Positions 30,828 through 42,120 of a stretch of DNA of 60,000 bases are shown in pieces. How positions within the stretch are numbered: position 1 is the stretch's first letter; each line of letters opens with the position of its first letter. The position numbers and the translations under genes are program-made. Source of the DNA: Adiantum capillus-veneris (Eukaryota > Streptophyta > Polypodiopsida > Polypodiales > Pteridaceae); NCBI GenBank assembly GCA_014529385.2, contig CM043954.1, positions 3,606,501-3,666,500 of the forward strand. The letters are read 5' to 3'. The notes beneath the pieces were generated by a model. That model was not told the DNA's origin. It did no database searches and was given only the letters and a program-made list of their open reading frames with translations.

Positions 30828-31673
30828 TTACAAAAATTATTAAAGGAATTTCAAGATGTATTTCCTAATGATTTGCCATCAGGATTACCACCGACACGAT
30901 CAGTACAACATAGCATTGACTTGGCTGCAGGCTGTAAACCTGTTAGTAAACCACCTTACCGTATGAGTTATTCAGAAGCTGCTGAGGTGGAACGTCAGCT
31001 TGATGACTACCTTAGTAGAGGGTTTATACAACCCAGTTCTTCACCATGGGCTTCACCTATCCTCTTAGTGAAGAAAAAGGACGGCAATATGCATATATGC
31101 GTAGACTACCGTGGCTTAAATGCGGTTACAGTTAAGAACAAATACCCATTGCCCAGAGTAGATGAGTTGTTTGATAAGCTCACTCATGCTCGCATTTTTA
31201 CAAAAATAGAGTTGCGGTCAGGATATCACCAAGTCCGTATTCGACTTGCCGATATACCTAAAACTGCATTCTGAACACGGTTTGGACACTACGAGTTTTT
31301 GGTGATGCCCTTTGGGTTAACCAATGCGCCCGCAACATTCATGACACTTATAGATAGTGTCTTGAAGCCATATTTGGGCAAATTTGTCATTGTTTTCCTC
31401 GATGACATCCTAGTCTATAGTGCTTCTGAAGAAGAACACTTACAACATCTCAGGCAAGTGTTTGAGTTGTTATGCACAAATAAGTTATATGCCAAGGAAT
31501 CTAAATGTGATTTTCTAAAAGATGCAATTCATTATTTAGAGCATGTTATTTCAGCCAACGGGCTATACATGGATCAATCCAAAGTGGATACCATCTGGAA
31601 ATGGCCTCCTCCTAAACATTTGGAAGAATTACATATATTTTTAGGATGCAAGTTTTTACCGAAGGTTCGTTAA
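30828..31673 (+). pseudogene. Reverse transcriptase of the outer gypsy element
   Basis: RT motifs are complete: [100 protein letters not shown] and the catalytic [15 protein letters not shown] at about 31273 splits it into two frames that are otherwise in register. A stop near 31671 and a frameshift end it before RNase H. Confidence 0.9.
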
Positions 31674-32106
31674 AAACTATGCTCAAATTGTTGTTCCTAT
31701 GACGGATCAACTAAAAGGCAAAGGTAAAGCTTTTCAGTGGGGATTCGCTCAAGAGCACAGTTTTGATACGCTCAAGGGTGCATTAGCTACAATTCCTATA
31801 TTGGCTATTGTAGATCCTTTGAAACATTCGTTTTGGAAACGGATGCCAATGACCGTGCTATTGGAGAAATCCTGTTACAAGACGAATGTCGGTAGTGTAC
31901 AATTAACCTCCACACCTAGTTCTCCTTTATCAAGTGATGAACTACAACGATGGAAGAATTTTACCATCGATAATGGGTACCTACTCCACAAGGGGAGAGT
32001 TTGTGTATCGACGGACATAGACATTCGGCGCCAAATTCTTTATGAATGTCATGATAGTCCAAGTGCAAGGCACTCGGGGATTAGAAAAACTTATGCTCTT
32101 GTATGA
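31674..32106 (+). pseudogene. RNase H remnant and integrase zinc-finger region
   Basis: It reads MTDQLKGKGKAFQWGFAQEH to AIVDPLK, the RNase H entry. The catalytic core is then missing. The sequence passes directly to a linker (SSDELQRWKNFTIDNGYLLH) and the integrase zinc-finger histidines (YECHDSPSARHSG). About 300-350 bp of RNase H are deleted compared with the copy at 46.2-46.6 kb. Confidence 0.75.
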
Positions 32107-33306
32107 CGATAGTTTTACTAGCCAGGTCTACATGGCTTTGTTCAAGCTTATGTCTTGCATTGCCAAAAATGTCAAGTTAACAAAGCAGAGCGCCTGAAAG
32201 CAGGAGGACTCTTACATCCTTTGGAGATTTCCAATGGAAAATGGGAAATCATCTCTATGGATTTTATTGTAGGTTTACCAACCACTGTACGAGGTCATGA
32301 ATCAGTATGGGTAGTCTTAGACAGGTTGACTAAACTATGTAAGTTTATTTCGACCAAATCAATGATTAAGACACCAGAACTAGCCAAGTTATTTGTGAAC
32401 AATCTATACAAATTGTATGGTTTGCCAACTAACATTGTTAGTGACCGTGATCCCAAGTTTAACAGCCACTTTTGGAGAGCTGTATTTAAACAATTCTGTA
32501 CACAACTAAACCTCAGTACAGCTGATCATCCAGAAATGGATGGTCAAACAAAATGGGTTAACTAGGTGCTAGGGGATATGCTAAGAGAATACGTCAGCAA
32601 AAACAGGCAGACTGGGAAGAATACTTACCTATTCTCGAGTTTGCCTACAACAATGTTAAGCATGTCACAATAGGTTTTAGTCCTTTCATGCTCATGTACA
32701 GGTTTCAACCTAGGTCACGAGTTACAGTGGGGTTGGCAATCGAAAAACTCCAATAGGTTAAGGATTTTCTCCAAGACCACATGGATATGCTGAAACTTGC
32801 TCGTCAGAATGTCCGGCAAGCACAGTATCGGTATAAGAAATACACTGATGAGAAATGTCGAACTTTGAAGAAGGGGAGGAAGTATTTTTACGTGTGCCAA
32901 AACATTCAGAAAGTCTGAAAACTGGGCCGACACCTAAATTATCTCCACGATATTGTGGGCCTTTCAAAATACTCAAGCGAGTAGGTGATTGTGCCAACAA
33001 ATTATTACTACCTTCACATTCTCACATTCATCCGGTGTTTCATGTAAGCCGTTTATGTAAGCGGTTACATGGGGATGACAATGTCATTGACCAATAGGTT
33101 TTGGTTGATTTCATTGAACCTCCTACCCTACTTCATGAACCTGAACGTGTTCTTGATTATCATGAGTTGCGTACATGTCATCACGTACGTCAACAAGCCT
33201 TAATCAAGTGGAAAGACTGACCTGAAGAAGGTGCCACTTGGGAAAACATTAGTGTTCTTAAGAAGAAGTTCCCCACTTTTGTTTTCGAGGACGAAAACTC
33301 TTCTTA
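32107..33306 (+). pseudogene. Integrase and chromodomain-like tail of the outer gypsy element
   Basis: CQKCQVN-like zinc-finger cysteines at 32158 precede the core: ISMDFIVGLPTTVRG, NIVSDRDPKFNSHFWRA and [16 protein letters not shown]. The last is followed by a TAG where GluxxN is expected. Frames shift repeatedly to 32850. The C-terminal part (32855-33097) has EVFLRVPKHSESL, GPFKILKRVG and HPVFHVSRLCKRL. A chromodomain-like end follows (RVLDYHELRT, ALIKWKD, ATWENISVLKK, FVFEDEN). It runs up to the polypurine tract. Confidence 0.85.
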
Positions 33307-33318
33307 AGGGGGGAGTAA

Positions 33319-33464
33319 TATCAGGACACCGGCATGGCCGGACTAGACAACGGACGGGCCGGGCTAGGTGGTGTGGAACGGGGAGTCCAACTAGGGCAAA
33401 GGGCCAGGGGCTTTGCTATATAATGGGTGGTGGACTCTCACGCTCTAGCTTCCCTTGTCTTACA
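33319..33464 (+). repeat. 3' LTR of the outer gypsy element
   Basis: It begins TATCAGGACACC (TG mutated to TA) and ends CTTGTCTTACA. It is preceded by the polypurine tract AAGGGGGGAGTAA. Confidence 0.93.
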
Positions 33465-33760
33465 GCAAGCAAAAAAATTCTGTGGCTTCATAGATTCTTA
33501 GAAGAGCTTCAATTTGAACAAGACAATTGTGTCTTGTACAATGATAGCCAAATCACTATCCACCTTGCAAAGAACTCAACCTTTAATTCAAGGACAAAGC
33601 ACATGAGGTGAGATATCACTTCATACGCACTCTTTTGGAAGAAGGACAGCTAAAGCTAGGAAAGAGGCATACAAGTGAGAATCTTGCAGACATGTTTACA
33701 AAGGTGGTCAACAAGGAGAAGTTGAGCTTTTGCTCATCTTCAATCGGCATTCAAGAATAA
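33465..33760 (+). pseudogene. Copia RNase H C-terminus, second half of the split gene
   Basis: It resumes after the gypsy insertion with KKILWLHRFLEELQFEQDN, YNDSQITIHLAKNSTFNSRT and RYHFIRTLLEEGQLKLGK. It ends TSENLADMFTKVV, the standard copia C-terminus, with a stop at about 33758. One in-frame TGA occurs at about 33610. Confidence 0.9.
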
Positions 33761-33808
33761 GAAGGCAGGATGGAAATCAATCATAGGTTTGGTGTGGAGA
33801 TCAGTCTC

Positions 33809-34467
33809 CAAGTGGGAGATTGTTAAGTATGGAGCCTGATTTACCCCTTGTAATTTTTTGTATTGAAAACACACATTTGTAAGGCCCCCGTTATGAGGAG
33901 AAGCCATCATGCGTGAAGAAAAATCACTCGTCAGAAACCAAAATTTTAACCGTCAGTCTCGAATAAATCTTGAGACTGGCTTCATCGGAATATTCCTTTT
34001 TTGTCGGAACATTATGGCCGGACGGCGGTTGGAAAGTGGTCAGAAAACGACCGGCCGGTTGGCCGATGGCCGGTAGTCAATGGCCGATGGTCGGTGGTGA
34101 GAAGTCAATGGCTAGTGGCTGATTTCAAAGGAGGACTTGTCTTCTCAAGGGTGGCCATAGATGGACGGAATGGAGGGTCTGATTTAGACTTATCTACACA
34201 AGGGCGTCTACACATGACTACCTCTCATGAGAGAGGGTAGCCCTTTTGGCCTATAAAAGGAGGAGGCCTCTTCTACACACAAAAATGGATTGTGAAGCAT
34301 TGTGGTGCATTGTGAAGTTGATGTGAGGTGGTGAGAGTGAAGGAAGGTAGGAGCTCCAAAAGGGTATAATCCCTTTGTAATCTACATCTTGTTTTGAAGT
34401 ACTAAAGCCATTGAGTGGCTGCATTCTTGTGGACGTAGTCCACATTGGGTGAACCACGTATATCATT

Positions 34468-34521
<54 letters not shown>

Positions 34522-34608
34522 ACTCTATAATCCCTTGTGTGTGAAAAATATCTCTCTTCATTACGTAATCTACCCAATTATCTACTTAGCTAGTCTTATT
34601 TTCTAACA
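33809..34608 (+). repeat. Polypurine tract and 3' LTR of the copia host element
   Basis: CAAGTGGGAGAT is directly followed by TGTTAAGTATGG at 33821. The LTR probably ends at 34608 (TTCTAACA), giving a TGTTA...TAACA inverted pair and a length of about 788 bp. A TATA box CTATAAAAGG lies at 34251. A (CT)24 tract occupies 34472-34519. The 5' LTR is not in the window, so the right end is inferred from the terminal inverted pair. Confidence 0.75.
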
Positions 34609-34734
34609 AATAATTCACTCCAACTTTAAGTATGATTAACGTCAACCTTTTAGTGAATGGATTTCCCTACTCGCACAATTTGATCTGCATCCAAACAAGC
34701 ATACGAATGAAAATATGGTTTTGGGAGTTCCTTG

Positions 34735-34936
34735 TAAAGAGCGTGTGCGAGAGCGTGTGTGTGTGTGCAGCAATGGAGAAGAGAGGAGACACAGGTTTGG
34801 GTGGACTCCAAACACAATAGTGTTAGGGTTATGAGTCCTTATTCTTTTATGTAGAATGAATGGTCAGTGTTAGTTCCCGGTAGTCTCCGGCCGCCTAACA
34901 CTTAGGCGCGGCACATTGGGCTTTACCACCCCAACA
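34735..34936 (-). repeat. 3' LTR of the complete copia element
   Basis: The plus strand runs from TAAAGAGCG (TG to TA change compared with the partner) to ACCACCCCAACA. Read on the minus strand it starts TGTTGGGGTGG. Confidence 0.92.
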
Positions 34937-34979
34937 ACCTCCCACTTAAAGGACAATGTGCCTTTAAGCTGGGGTGACA

Positions 34980-34980
<1 letters not shown>

Positions 34981-35066
<86 letters not shown>
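34981..35066. repeat. (GT)26(TA)17 compound microsatellite
   Basis: It lies between the polypurine tract region and the RNase H stop of the copia element. Thr/His and Ile/Tyr repeat frames over it are artefacts. Confidence 0.95.
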
Positions 35067-35070
<4 letters not shown>

Positions 35071-35113
35071 TAAATAGATACACAGAATACAGGTAGACAA
35101 TGACCATGATCAT

Positions 35114-36394
35114 CTACCCAATGCCCATGAGTGCCCGACAATGTGCAAACCCCTCTGAAGGTAAGCCCTTTGTTAGAAGATCAACAGGGTTTTCAGTGGT
35201 ATGAATCTTGGCAAGCTGCAATCGCTTGTCCTCAAGCACCTCACGAATGAAGTGATACTTCACATCCACATGCTTTGTCTTTGCATGAAACACTGGATTC
35301 TTTGCCAATTGTATAGCACTTTGGCTATCACAATGTAACACATGCATCTCAACATTGAATCCCAAGTCTCCCACCAGCCGACCAAGCCATACAGCTTCCT
35401 TGCAAGCTTTTGAAGCTGCAACATATTTAGCCTCTGTAGTAGACAAGGTAACACAATCTTGCAAATGAGATTGCCATGAAACTGCACCTCTAGTGAATTC
35501 AAAAACATAGCCTGAAGTGGACCTTCTCTTGTCCAAGTCTCCTGCATAATCTGCATCTGTGTAACCAATTACACATGCTTCCTTTCTTCCAAAGCAAATG
35601 CACATGTCTTTTGTACCATTCAAATATCGCATAACCCCTTTTACTTCCTCCCAATGTTTCTTGCCTGGATATGACATATATCTGCTAACAACTCCCACTG
35701 CAAAAGCAATATCAGGACGTGTAGCAATCATAGCATACATCAAACTCCCAACTGCAGATGAATAAGGCACTTGTGCCATTTCAGCCTTTTCCTCTTCAAA
35801 CTTAGGGCAATCATTTTTAGAAAGTTTCACATATGGAGGTACTAGAGTACTCAATGCCTTCCCCTTCTCCATATTGAAACACTTGAGCACTTTAGCAATG
35901 TACTCAAATTGAGACAAATAGACCAATTTCTTACATCTGTCTCGCTTAATGCGCATGCCAAGGATATGGTTTGCTTCACCCATGTCTTTCATTTCAAAGT
36001 TTGCATGTAACTCTGACTTCAAGGCTGAAATCTCATCCCTGCATTTCTCGGCAATTAACATATCATCCACATAAAGGACCAAAATCAGCAAACTACCATC
36101 TTTAGCTTGCTTAGTGTAGAGGCAATGGTCCATATTGCTATGTTTGTAGCCTTGAGAGAGCATGAACGAGTAGAATTTATGATACCACTCCCTTGATGAC
36201 TGTTTCAGACCATAAAGAGTCTTTTCTAACTGACACACCAGTTCTTCATTGCCGTTCTCAACAAAACCTTCTAGCTGTTGCATATAAACTTCTTCTTGAA
36301 GATTACCATGCAAGAATGCCGTCTTGACATCCATTTGGTCAAGTTCCATGTTGTCTTTAGCAACCAACACAAGTACACACCGCAGAGTAGTCAT
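35114..36394 (-). CDS. Copia reverse transcriptase and RNase H
   Basis: This intact 426-codon frame has the RT motifs MDVKTAFLHGNLQEEVYMQQ, LEKTLYGLKQSSREWYHKF, LVLYVDDMLIAE (YVDD) and MKDMGEANHILGMRI. They are followed by VPYSSAVGSLMYAMIATRPD, GVMRYLNGTKD and RRSTSGYVFEF. RNase H has TEAKYVAASKACKEAVWL and HCDSQSAIQLAKNP, and the usual end ENPVDLLTKGLP, MGIG. About 20 codons of the RT N-terminus (GIDFDEIFSPVV) lie upstream behind a stop near 36470. Length and motif order equal those of functional copia RT. It copies element RNA in the virus-like particle. Confidence 0.95.
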   Translation of the reverse strand: MTTLRCVLVLVAKDNMELDQMDVKTAFLHGNLQEEVYMQQLEGFVENGNEELVCQLEKTLYGLKQSSREWYHKFYSFMLSQGYKHSNMDHCLYTKQAKDGSLLILVLYVDDMLIAEKCRDEISALKSELHANFEMKDMGEANHILGMRIKRDRCKKLVYLSQFEYIAKVLKCFNMEKGKALSTLVPPYVKLSKNDCPKFEEEKAEMAQVPYSSAVGSLMYAMIATRPDIAFAVGVVSRYMSYPGKKHWEEVKGVMRYLNGTKDMCICFGRKEACVIGYTDADYAGDLDKRRSTSGYVFEFTRGAVSWQSHLQDCVTLSTTEAKYVAASKACKEAVWLGRLVGDLGFNVEMHVLHCDSQSAIQLAKNPVFHAKTKHVDVKYHFIREVLEDKRLQLAKIHTTENPVDLLTKGLPSEGFAHCRALMGIG

Positions 36395-36924
36395 CTTGAC
36401 AACCGGAGAAAAGATCTCATCAAAATCAATACCCTGCTGCTGCTGCTTAAATCCTGTAGCAACAAGTCATGCCTTGTACTTGGGGTTTATTTTCATGAGT
36501 TATAATTTTTTTCTTGTACACACATTTTCATGGTAATGACTCTTTACCTTTAGGCAGCCGAACCAACTTCCAAGTTTGATTCTTATGCAATGAGTCCATT
36601 TTTGATTGCATAGCTTTCTTCCACTTTGCCTTGTCATCCATTGACATTGCTTCCTTATAGCAGGAAGGCTCTTCGCAATATGTCAACATAATGTAGTACA
36701 ATGAGGGAGTAAATCTATCACGAGGCCTTGAAACTCTTGTAGACCTTCTAATAACTGCTTGAGCCGGTTGTCCCTCACAGCAACATCTTGTACTGCAAGA
36801 GGATTTTGTACTTGTTGTTTGACATTAGGCACTTCAACCCTATTGTGGAAAATTCCATCTTCTTGGAAGATAACTCTCCTGACCTCCACTATATGCACAG
36901 GCTTCTTATGCATCTTTTCTTCCT
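36395..36924 (-). pseudogene. Copia integrase-RT linker
   Basis: The 36928-36683 frame (MHKKPVHIVEVRRVIFQEDG) continues the integrase after a one-base frameshift at about 36935. Between 36683 and 36395 the reading has two stops (near 36510 and 36470) before GIDFDEIFSPVV. This is the poorly conserved linker of the polyprotein. Confidence 0.75.
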
Positions 36925-37590
36925 TCAAGTATACGTCTTACTACGAACTATCTTTTTAGCTTCAGGATCCCATAACTGAAATCCCATCTCACCAGGATTG
37001 CCATAGCCAAGAAATATGCATTTATTTGACTTAGGAGCCAACTTGCTTCGAAACTCCTTTGGAACATGGCAATACGCTTCACAACCAAAGACTCTAAGAT
37101 GCTTGTAAGAAGGTGGCTTCCCAGACCAAAGCTCTTCACGTACCTTCTCATCTAAAGCCTTGTTAGAAGATCTATTAATAAGATGGACAACAGTTGCTAA
37201 CGCTTCCGTCCAAAATCCATTAGGCAACTCTACATTAGATAACATGCTACATAACTTTTCTTGTATGGTACGATTCATCCTCTCAGCAACACCATTTTGT
37301 GGAGGGTTATATGGAGCAGTCAAATCTCTTTTGATGCCTTTGTAATCACAAAAATTTTGAAAGGCTTTAGTGACATACTCACCACCATTGTCTGACCTCA
37401 AGCACTTTACTTTCTTGCCAGACTGATTCTCCAATAATGCCACAAAATTATGAAATTTTGAAAGAACTTCATCCTTCTTCCTAAGAGGATATACCCACAC
37501 TTTCCTTGAGAAGTCATCAATGAGTGTAACAAAGCACAATGAACCTCCCATGGATACATTAGGCATAGGTCCACAGACATCACTATGCAC
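36925..37590 (-). CDS. Copia integrase core
   Basis: The 221-codon frame has the catalytic D (MHSDVCGPMPN), D (LRSDNGGEYVTKAF) and E (YNPPQNGVAERMNRTI). The downstream fold is EALATVVHLINRSSN, HLRVFGCEAYCHVP and KCIFLGYGNPGEMGFQLWDP. It joins double-stranded element DNA to the host chromosome. The upstream stop at 37596 and the downstream frameshift at 36925 are likely mutations within one polyprotein frame. Confidence 0.92.
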   Translation of the reverse strand: MHSDVCGPMPNVSMGGSLCFVTLIDDFSRKVWVYPLRKKDEVLSKFHNFVALLENQSGKKVKCLRSDNGGEYVTKAFQNFCDYKGIKRDLTAPYNPPQNGVAERMNRTIQEKLCSMLSNVELPNGFWTEALATVVHLINRSSNKALDEKVREELWSGKPPSYKHLRVFGCEAYCHVPKEFRSKLAPKSNKCIFLGYGNPGEMGFQLWDPEAKKIVRSKTYT

Positions 37591-37595
37591 TACCT

Positions 37596-38160
37596 CTAAT
37601 GGCTCATTTTTTTGATTGCTTCTCCTTTTGTGTGGTGACTATGTTTGTTTACCCCATAAAGATAATGCTCACAAACTGCAAAGTCTGAGAAATTGAAGCC
37701 AGGCACATAACCAAAATGAGATAATATTTTCATTCCCTTTTGAGACATATGTCTAAATTGACGATGCCACAAAGAACACTTGGCTGCTCGGTTACACAAA
37801 TTACATGGTTTTTAACATTGGATACATGTAGCATGTACAAAGTCTCAGACTTTGAACCATGTGCTACCACTAAAGAACCTTTGGTGATCTTCAACGAACT
37901 ATCACCAAATGTGCAGTAATATCCTGCGACATCCAATTATCCTGTACTAATCAAGCTTTTGGTAAGCTTCGACACATGTCTCACATTCTTCAGCATGAAT
38001 GAAGAACCATTTTGAAATTTCAGCTGCACATCACCGACACCAACTATGTTGCAAGCAAAATCATTGCCAAGACAAACACAACCTTTACGGGCTGCATCAT
38101 ATGTACTAAGCCACTCTTTATGAGGAGTCACATGAAACGATGCACCTGAGTCAATAATCT
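37596..38160 (-). pseudogene. Copia protease and gag-pre-integrase region
   Basis: IIDSGASFHVTPHKEW is the aspartic protease loop (Asp-Ser-Gly). The Trp before it is replaced by TAG. Then GCVCLGNDFACNIVGVGDVQ and NVRHVSKLTKSLISTG lead to a TAA. The reading continues LDVAGYYCTFGDSSLKI and into the gag-pre-integrase motif LWHRQFRHMSQKGMK. Cysteines and histidines of the integrase zinc finger follow (CEHYLYGVNKHSH). Confidence 0.85.
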
Positions 38161-38340
38161 AATCCTGTAAAGCATAGTCATCAGTGGCAACCAAAAATGA
38201 CGAATCTATGGCAGATGTGAGATAAATATCTCCATCAGAATCTTCAACAAAACATTGTTGATCTCTTCAATCTTTATACTACTTTCCTTAGTCTTGCCTT
38301 CTTCTGACTTCTTGTCTTTACCTTTCTCTTGTTTCCACTT

Positions 38341-39083
38341 TCAACAGTCTTTCTTCATATGACCCTTTTTGTGACAATGATAGCACTCAATGTCTTTTTG
38401 GCCACGTGATTTGCTATGAGATTTTCCTCTCTGATTCTGCTTGCCCTTTTTTGGGGATCGACCACGAACAACGAGAGCATTGCTAGTACCACGAGAAGTA
38501 TCAAGATTCTTCCTGCTAACCTCTTCAGTAAGAAAACTTCCCTCAACATCAGCACATGTTAAACCATCAAGAGGTGAGTTACTTATGGCTGTGCGAGAAG
38601 TATCCCAATTTTCTGGCAGTGTAACTAGCAAGAATATTGCTTTGACCGAATTGTCAAAATTGACTCCCTGCGCATAAAGCTGACTGCAAATTGTGTTGAA
38701 CTCATTGAGATGGTTGCACATGGGTGTGCCCTCATCCATCTTCAAATCAACTAACTCTTTTAGACAATAAACCTGTGATGCTGCACTTTGCTTCTCATAT
38801 GGTCACATAACTTCTTCCACAACTCATAACTAGTCTTTTCCATGTTCACATTGAAGTACACATTCTTTGACAAAGTCAGCATGATGGTGGACCTGGCAAG
38901 CTTATCCAACTCCTGCCAATCATACTCATCCATATCCTCAAGATTTATCCCTTTCATCTTTATCTGCCGGATCTGCTTCTTCTGTACTAAGACATTGTAA
39001 ATTTGTTCCTTCCAAAATGGGAAGTTAGTGCCATCTAACTTCTCAATGTTGAACAAAGAGTTCTCCGATGATGAATACATCAC
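38341..39083 (-). pseudogene. Copia gag with zinc knuckle
   Basis: The first part (39083-38760) starts MMYSSSENSLFNIEKLDG, then NFPFWKEQIYNVLVQK and TSYELWKKL, the UBN2-type copia gag. A one-base frameshift near 38765 leads into the second part (38745-38341): TPMCNHLNEFNTICSQL, LLVTLPENWDTSRTAI, and the zinc knuckle CYHCHKKGHMKKDC followed by a TGA. A linker (38160-38340) joins it to the protease. Confidence 0.88.
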
Positions 39084-40095
39084 TCAACAAGGAACAAAAG
39101 TGATAGATCCACTCCACTAAAGAAGATGATAGAAAACCTGAGCAAAATTGACTTCTGAACACAAAACAAATGTGTACAATGACTGAAATGCTGATCAAAG
39201 TGGCTAAACCAGCAAGATAAAATCTCAAAGAACTGTCAATGTCAATGTCTCCAACTCTAGAAGAGTGTCTTTGACCAATTGAACACTGTCAAAGGCATAC
39301 GCATAAAGATGACAACAATGCCAACAATGGCGGGTCAGCAGATGCACACCAAAACTGCACTAACTGCATAAACATACATCCTATGTTGATGTCGAAACTA
39401 TGGGGATTTTGGGGGCTCGCTCCAAAACGTGTATCACCCAAAGGATCTCCACATTTGAGAATCCCCCAGCTCAATAAAACCTTACCATGACCCTCAACAA
39501 TAGGCTTTGCATATTTCCATCACAATACATAAACCACATAAGATCTTACATTAACCACAGAAACCCTTTTTTGTAACCGCTGTGGCGGTTTATCTGATAT
39601 AACATACCCTCAAGACCTTACATCAAATATGCATGTGACAGACATTGCAGAAAGAGTTTGCAACGAAAACTTGTACGCAGAAGAATCGATGAGGGTAGAC
39701 CACCCTGCTGTCTGAACTGAATATCTCTCAAACTGTGCAAAATTAGCAGAAACTTCCTTCTGCAAAGTTGTAGACCATGCGAAAAAGGTTGAGGTCGAAG
39801 GGGATGGACTGGAAATAAGCTGTTTTTATAGATCAAAACAGATCTATAAAAATTTGCAGCTTCTACTTCACAACCTACAGATAGTCTGAATGATGTATCT
39901 TAAAATTGGTGAAGATATTGAGAAAACTTTCTTTTGCAAAGTTGAATAGGACAAAAAACCGGTCAAGAAGCACGAGAATCTGCTTAAATGAAGATGTTTT
40001 GGTAGGCCAAAATAGATATGCAAAAACGTGCTGCAGTTTTTGCTGCTTCTCCGCTTGCCTCCTCGCTGAGCTCCAATGGTGCTCCCAATCCCTGA
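39084..40095 (-). other. Copia leader region
   Basis: About 1 kb lies between the primer-binding site and gag, long for copia. Apart from open frames of about 60-100 codons without motifs I see no gene. Confidence 0.55.
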
Positions 40096-40107
40096 GCTCT
40101 GATACCA
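40096..40107 (-). promoter_or_regulatory. Primer-binding site, initiator-Met tRNA
   Basis: TGGTATCAGAGC on the minus strand lies two bases from the 5' LTR. Confidence 0.92.
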
Positions 40108-40109
40108 GT

Positions 40110-40126
40110 TGAAGAGCGCGTGCAAG

Positions 40127-40167
<41 letters not shown>

Positions 40168-40333
40168 CAATGGAGAAGAGAGGAGACATAGGTTTGGGTG
40201 GACTCCAAACACAATAGTGTTAGGGTTATGAGTCCTTATTCTTTTATGTAGAATGAATGGTCAGTGTTAGTTCCCGATAGTCTCCGGCCGCCCAACACTT
40301 AGGCGCGGCACATTGGGATTTACCACCCCAACA
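40110..40333 (-). repeat. 5' LTR of the complete copia element
   Basis: The plus strand runs from TGAAGAGCGCG to ACCACCCCAACA. Its (GT)17 tract (40131-40164) is about twice as long as in the other LTR. Confidence 0.93.
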
Positions 40334-40338
40334 CCTTG

Positions 40339-42120
40339 GATACGGATAAATAAGGAAATTCAAAATTAAAATATTAGAATCTTGGAACTTTCACTCAAGG
40401 ATAGACAATTGCCAATACCATTTGGATACAGCAAGGAAGAATGGAAAAATGAAGTATAGGCTTCGAAGTCATCAAAATCATGTTGAAGCACTTCACCTAC
40501 ATCACAAGGGGCTTCGCACTATAGAGCCCTACCCAAAACATATCCTCACAAGATAACTTCCAAGGAACTAGACAATACTCGGTACTACAAGCTCAACTAC
40601 AAACAAATCCTAAACAAATGTGGGTGCCCAAAGAACATAAGTCCAATTGCAAATTGGCTACATACAAACACAAGATTCCATATTATGCAAGAAGGAAGAA
40701 CCTGAGAGTACCATCACTTGCAACTAAATGGGTTTGGCAGTCAAAGAGCCGGTAACAAGTCCAAGCATTAGAGGAGACATCATATAAGTGGCTGCCAAAG
40801 AATCAACTACCAAAGATTAAACAGACAAAGCCAAAGCTAGCTTCTCAACCGATTGAAATCCACCACAGCGGCTGTTCAAAGAACGTGCTCAAATTCTAAA
40901 AAATATTTAGCTTAAGAGTAATCACATTCACAAAGCCTTCACCACAAAAACACCCTTGAAAAATCTGCTCAAGAATCTCCTCTTGCACATCATAGTGTGT
41001 TAAACTGCATTGACGTCTTTAGTATGGTAGAGGCAATTTGAGCTATGCATAGGCACATGTTTCAAACCCATGCATAATACTACTCGAGCCACACACTGCC
41101 ATTTTGGAAGACTCCAAATAGGAGGGGAAAGACATTCTAAAAGTGGATTTAATTTCTAAATATCGCTATTAAAAAAGCATTGTTTGAAGTGTCAATCAAG
41201 TGTTTATATGTTAACGTGTGACTTTTTAAAAAATATCAACTTAATATGACCTAAATCAAGAGATTGGGGAAAGTGAAAAATAATAACCTTTAGGTATATG
41301 TGTTTATTACAAACATCATTATTAAAAAAGTCAAAAAAATATGTAATTCTTGCTTGTTTTGTGTGGTTTTTGGCCTAGAAGGCAACAAAAATCAAGCAAT
41401 CCACAATAAATAGGGCCAAGTTTAGTATTTGAATTTGTTTTGTTAATTATTGGCTTGGAACTCTAATTTTTAGTTTGGGATTGGGTTTTCTTTTATTTTT
41501 CTAATAAAAAGGTCAAAAATAATAAATAAGTAGTAAATAGGCTCACAAAATCCCCATAGACATGTCAATAAATATAGCTAGTGATGGAGAAATAAAAATT
41601 ACACTACTAATTAGGAAGATATGATAAACAAGCATGTCAAATTTTGACGATGAAGTCGCAAAGCCCAAATCAGGCCCACTGTGCCTGATTTTGCAAACTT
41701 TTGAGAAATTGAGCAAAGGATGATGAGATTTTTGAAAGGAAAGCATATTTTGTGATTTATACGACTAACCAAGAGGTATGAGAGAATTTGATCTAGAGTG
41801 TTCAACTATGTATATGCTAAGTATGCCAAAATTAGTCTCGTTTCCACTTGTCACTTATAAAGAAAACTCTTGGAGGCCTACTTCTAGGTGTTTTTGTGAA
41901 TTTCTAGAGGATGCCATAATCCATAGAGTCAGACGAGATATGAGGGGTGATTTCCTAACCTACTAATGAGCTTGTTTTATCGTATTTGTCATCCAAAATG
42001 ACAAATCAACTCCAAAGTGACCCAAACCTGACATGGAAACTCTACATGATGTATGGGACAAGCCTATGCACTCCAAAGTGATCAAAGTCATCATCATCAA
42101 GAGTGGTCTAAGGCATGGAT
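40339..42120. other. AT-rich stretch without recognised genes
   Basis: This is the target sequence of the copia element on its right side. A short plus-strand reading near 40595 (NPKQMWVPKEHK) recalls the linker of some copia polyproteins but is too short to call. From 41100 to 42100 the sequence is AT-rich with no motif seen on either strand. Confidence 0.5.

Larger units (their letters stand above)
22441..33464 (+). mobile_element. Ty3/gypsy element with short LTRs, inserted in copia RNase H
   Basis: The LTRs are 22441-22594 and 33319-33464 (about 150 bp). The target-site duplication GCAAG is at 22436-22440 and 33465-33469. An initiator-Met primer-binding site lies at 22596-22607 and a polypurine tract at 33305-33316. 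Without the inner guest (5,590 bp plus 5-bp TSD) the element is about 5.4 kb. Gag, protease, RT, integrase and a chromodomain-like C-terminus are recognisable on the plus strand, all with stops; most of RNase H is deleted. About 15 substitutions and one 8-bp gap between the LTRs, counted by eye, make it the older of the two nested gypsy copies. Confidence 0.93.
34735..40333 (-). mobile_element. Complete Ty1/copia LTR retrotransposon
   Basis: The LTRs are 34735-34936 (202 bp) and 40110-40333 (224 bp). The target-site duplication CCTTG is at 34730-34734 and 40334-40338. The initiator-Met primer-binding site lies at 40107-40096, and a GTGGGAGGT polypurine tract is at the left LTR. Gag, protease, integrase, RT and RNase H follow in copia order on the minus strand. 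The RT-RNase H frame is open for 426 codons. Upstream parts have a few stops and frameshifts. The LTRs differ mainly in the length of a (GT)n tract, which suggests a fairly recent insertion. Confidence 0.94.

Noticed and set aside
34609-34734. Short host-like open frame before the copia element
   Set aside because: At about 62 codons, crossing the LTR boundary and with no motif, it is not supported.
40595-40745. Copia polyprotein linker (NPKQMWVPKEHK)
   Set aside because: It is too short and has no copia domain nearby in register, so it is mentioned only as a low-confidence note.
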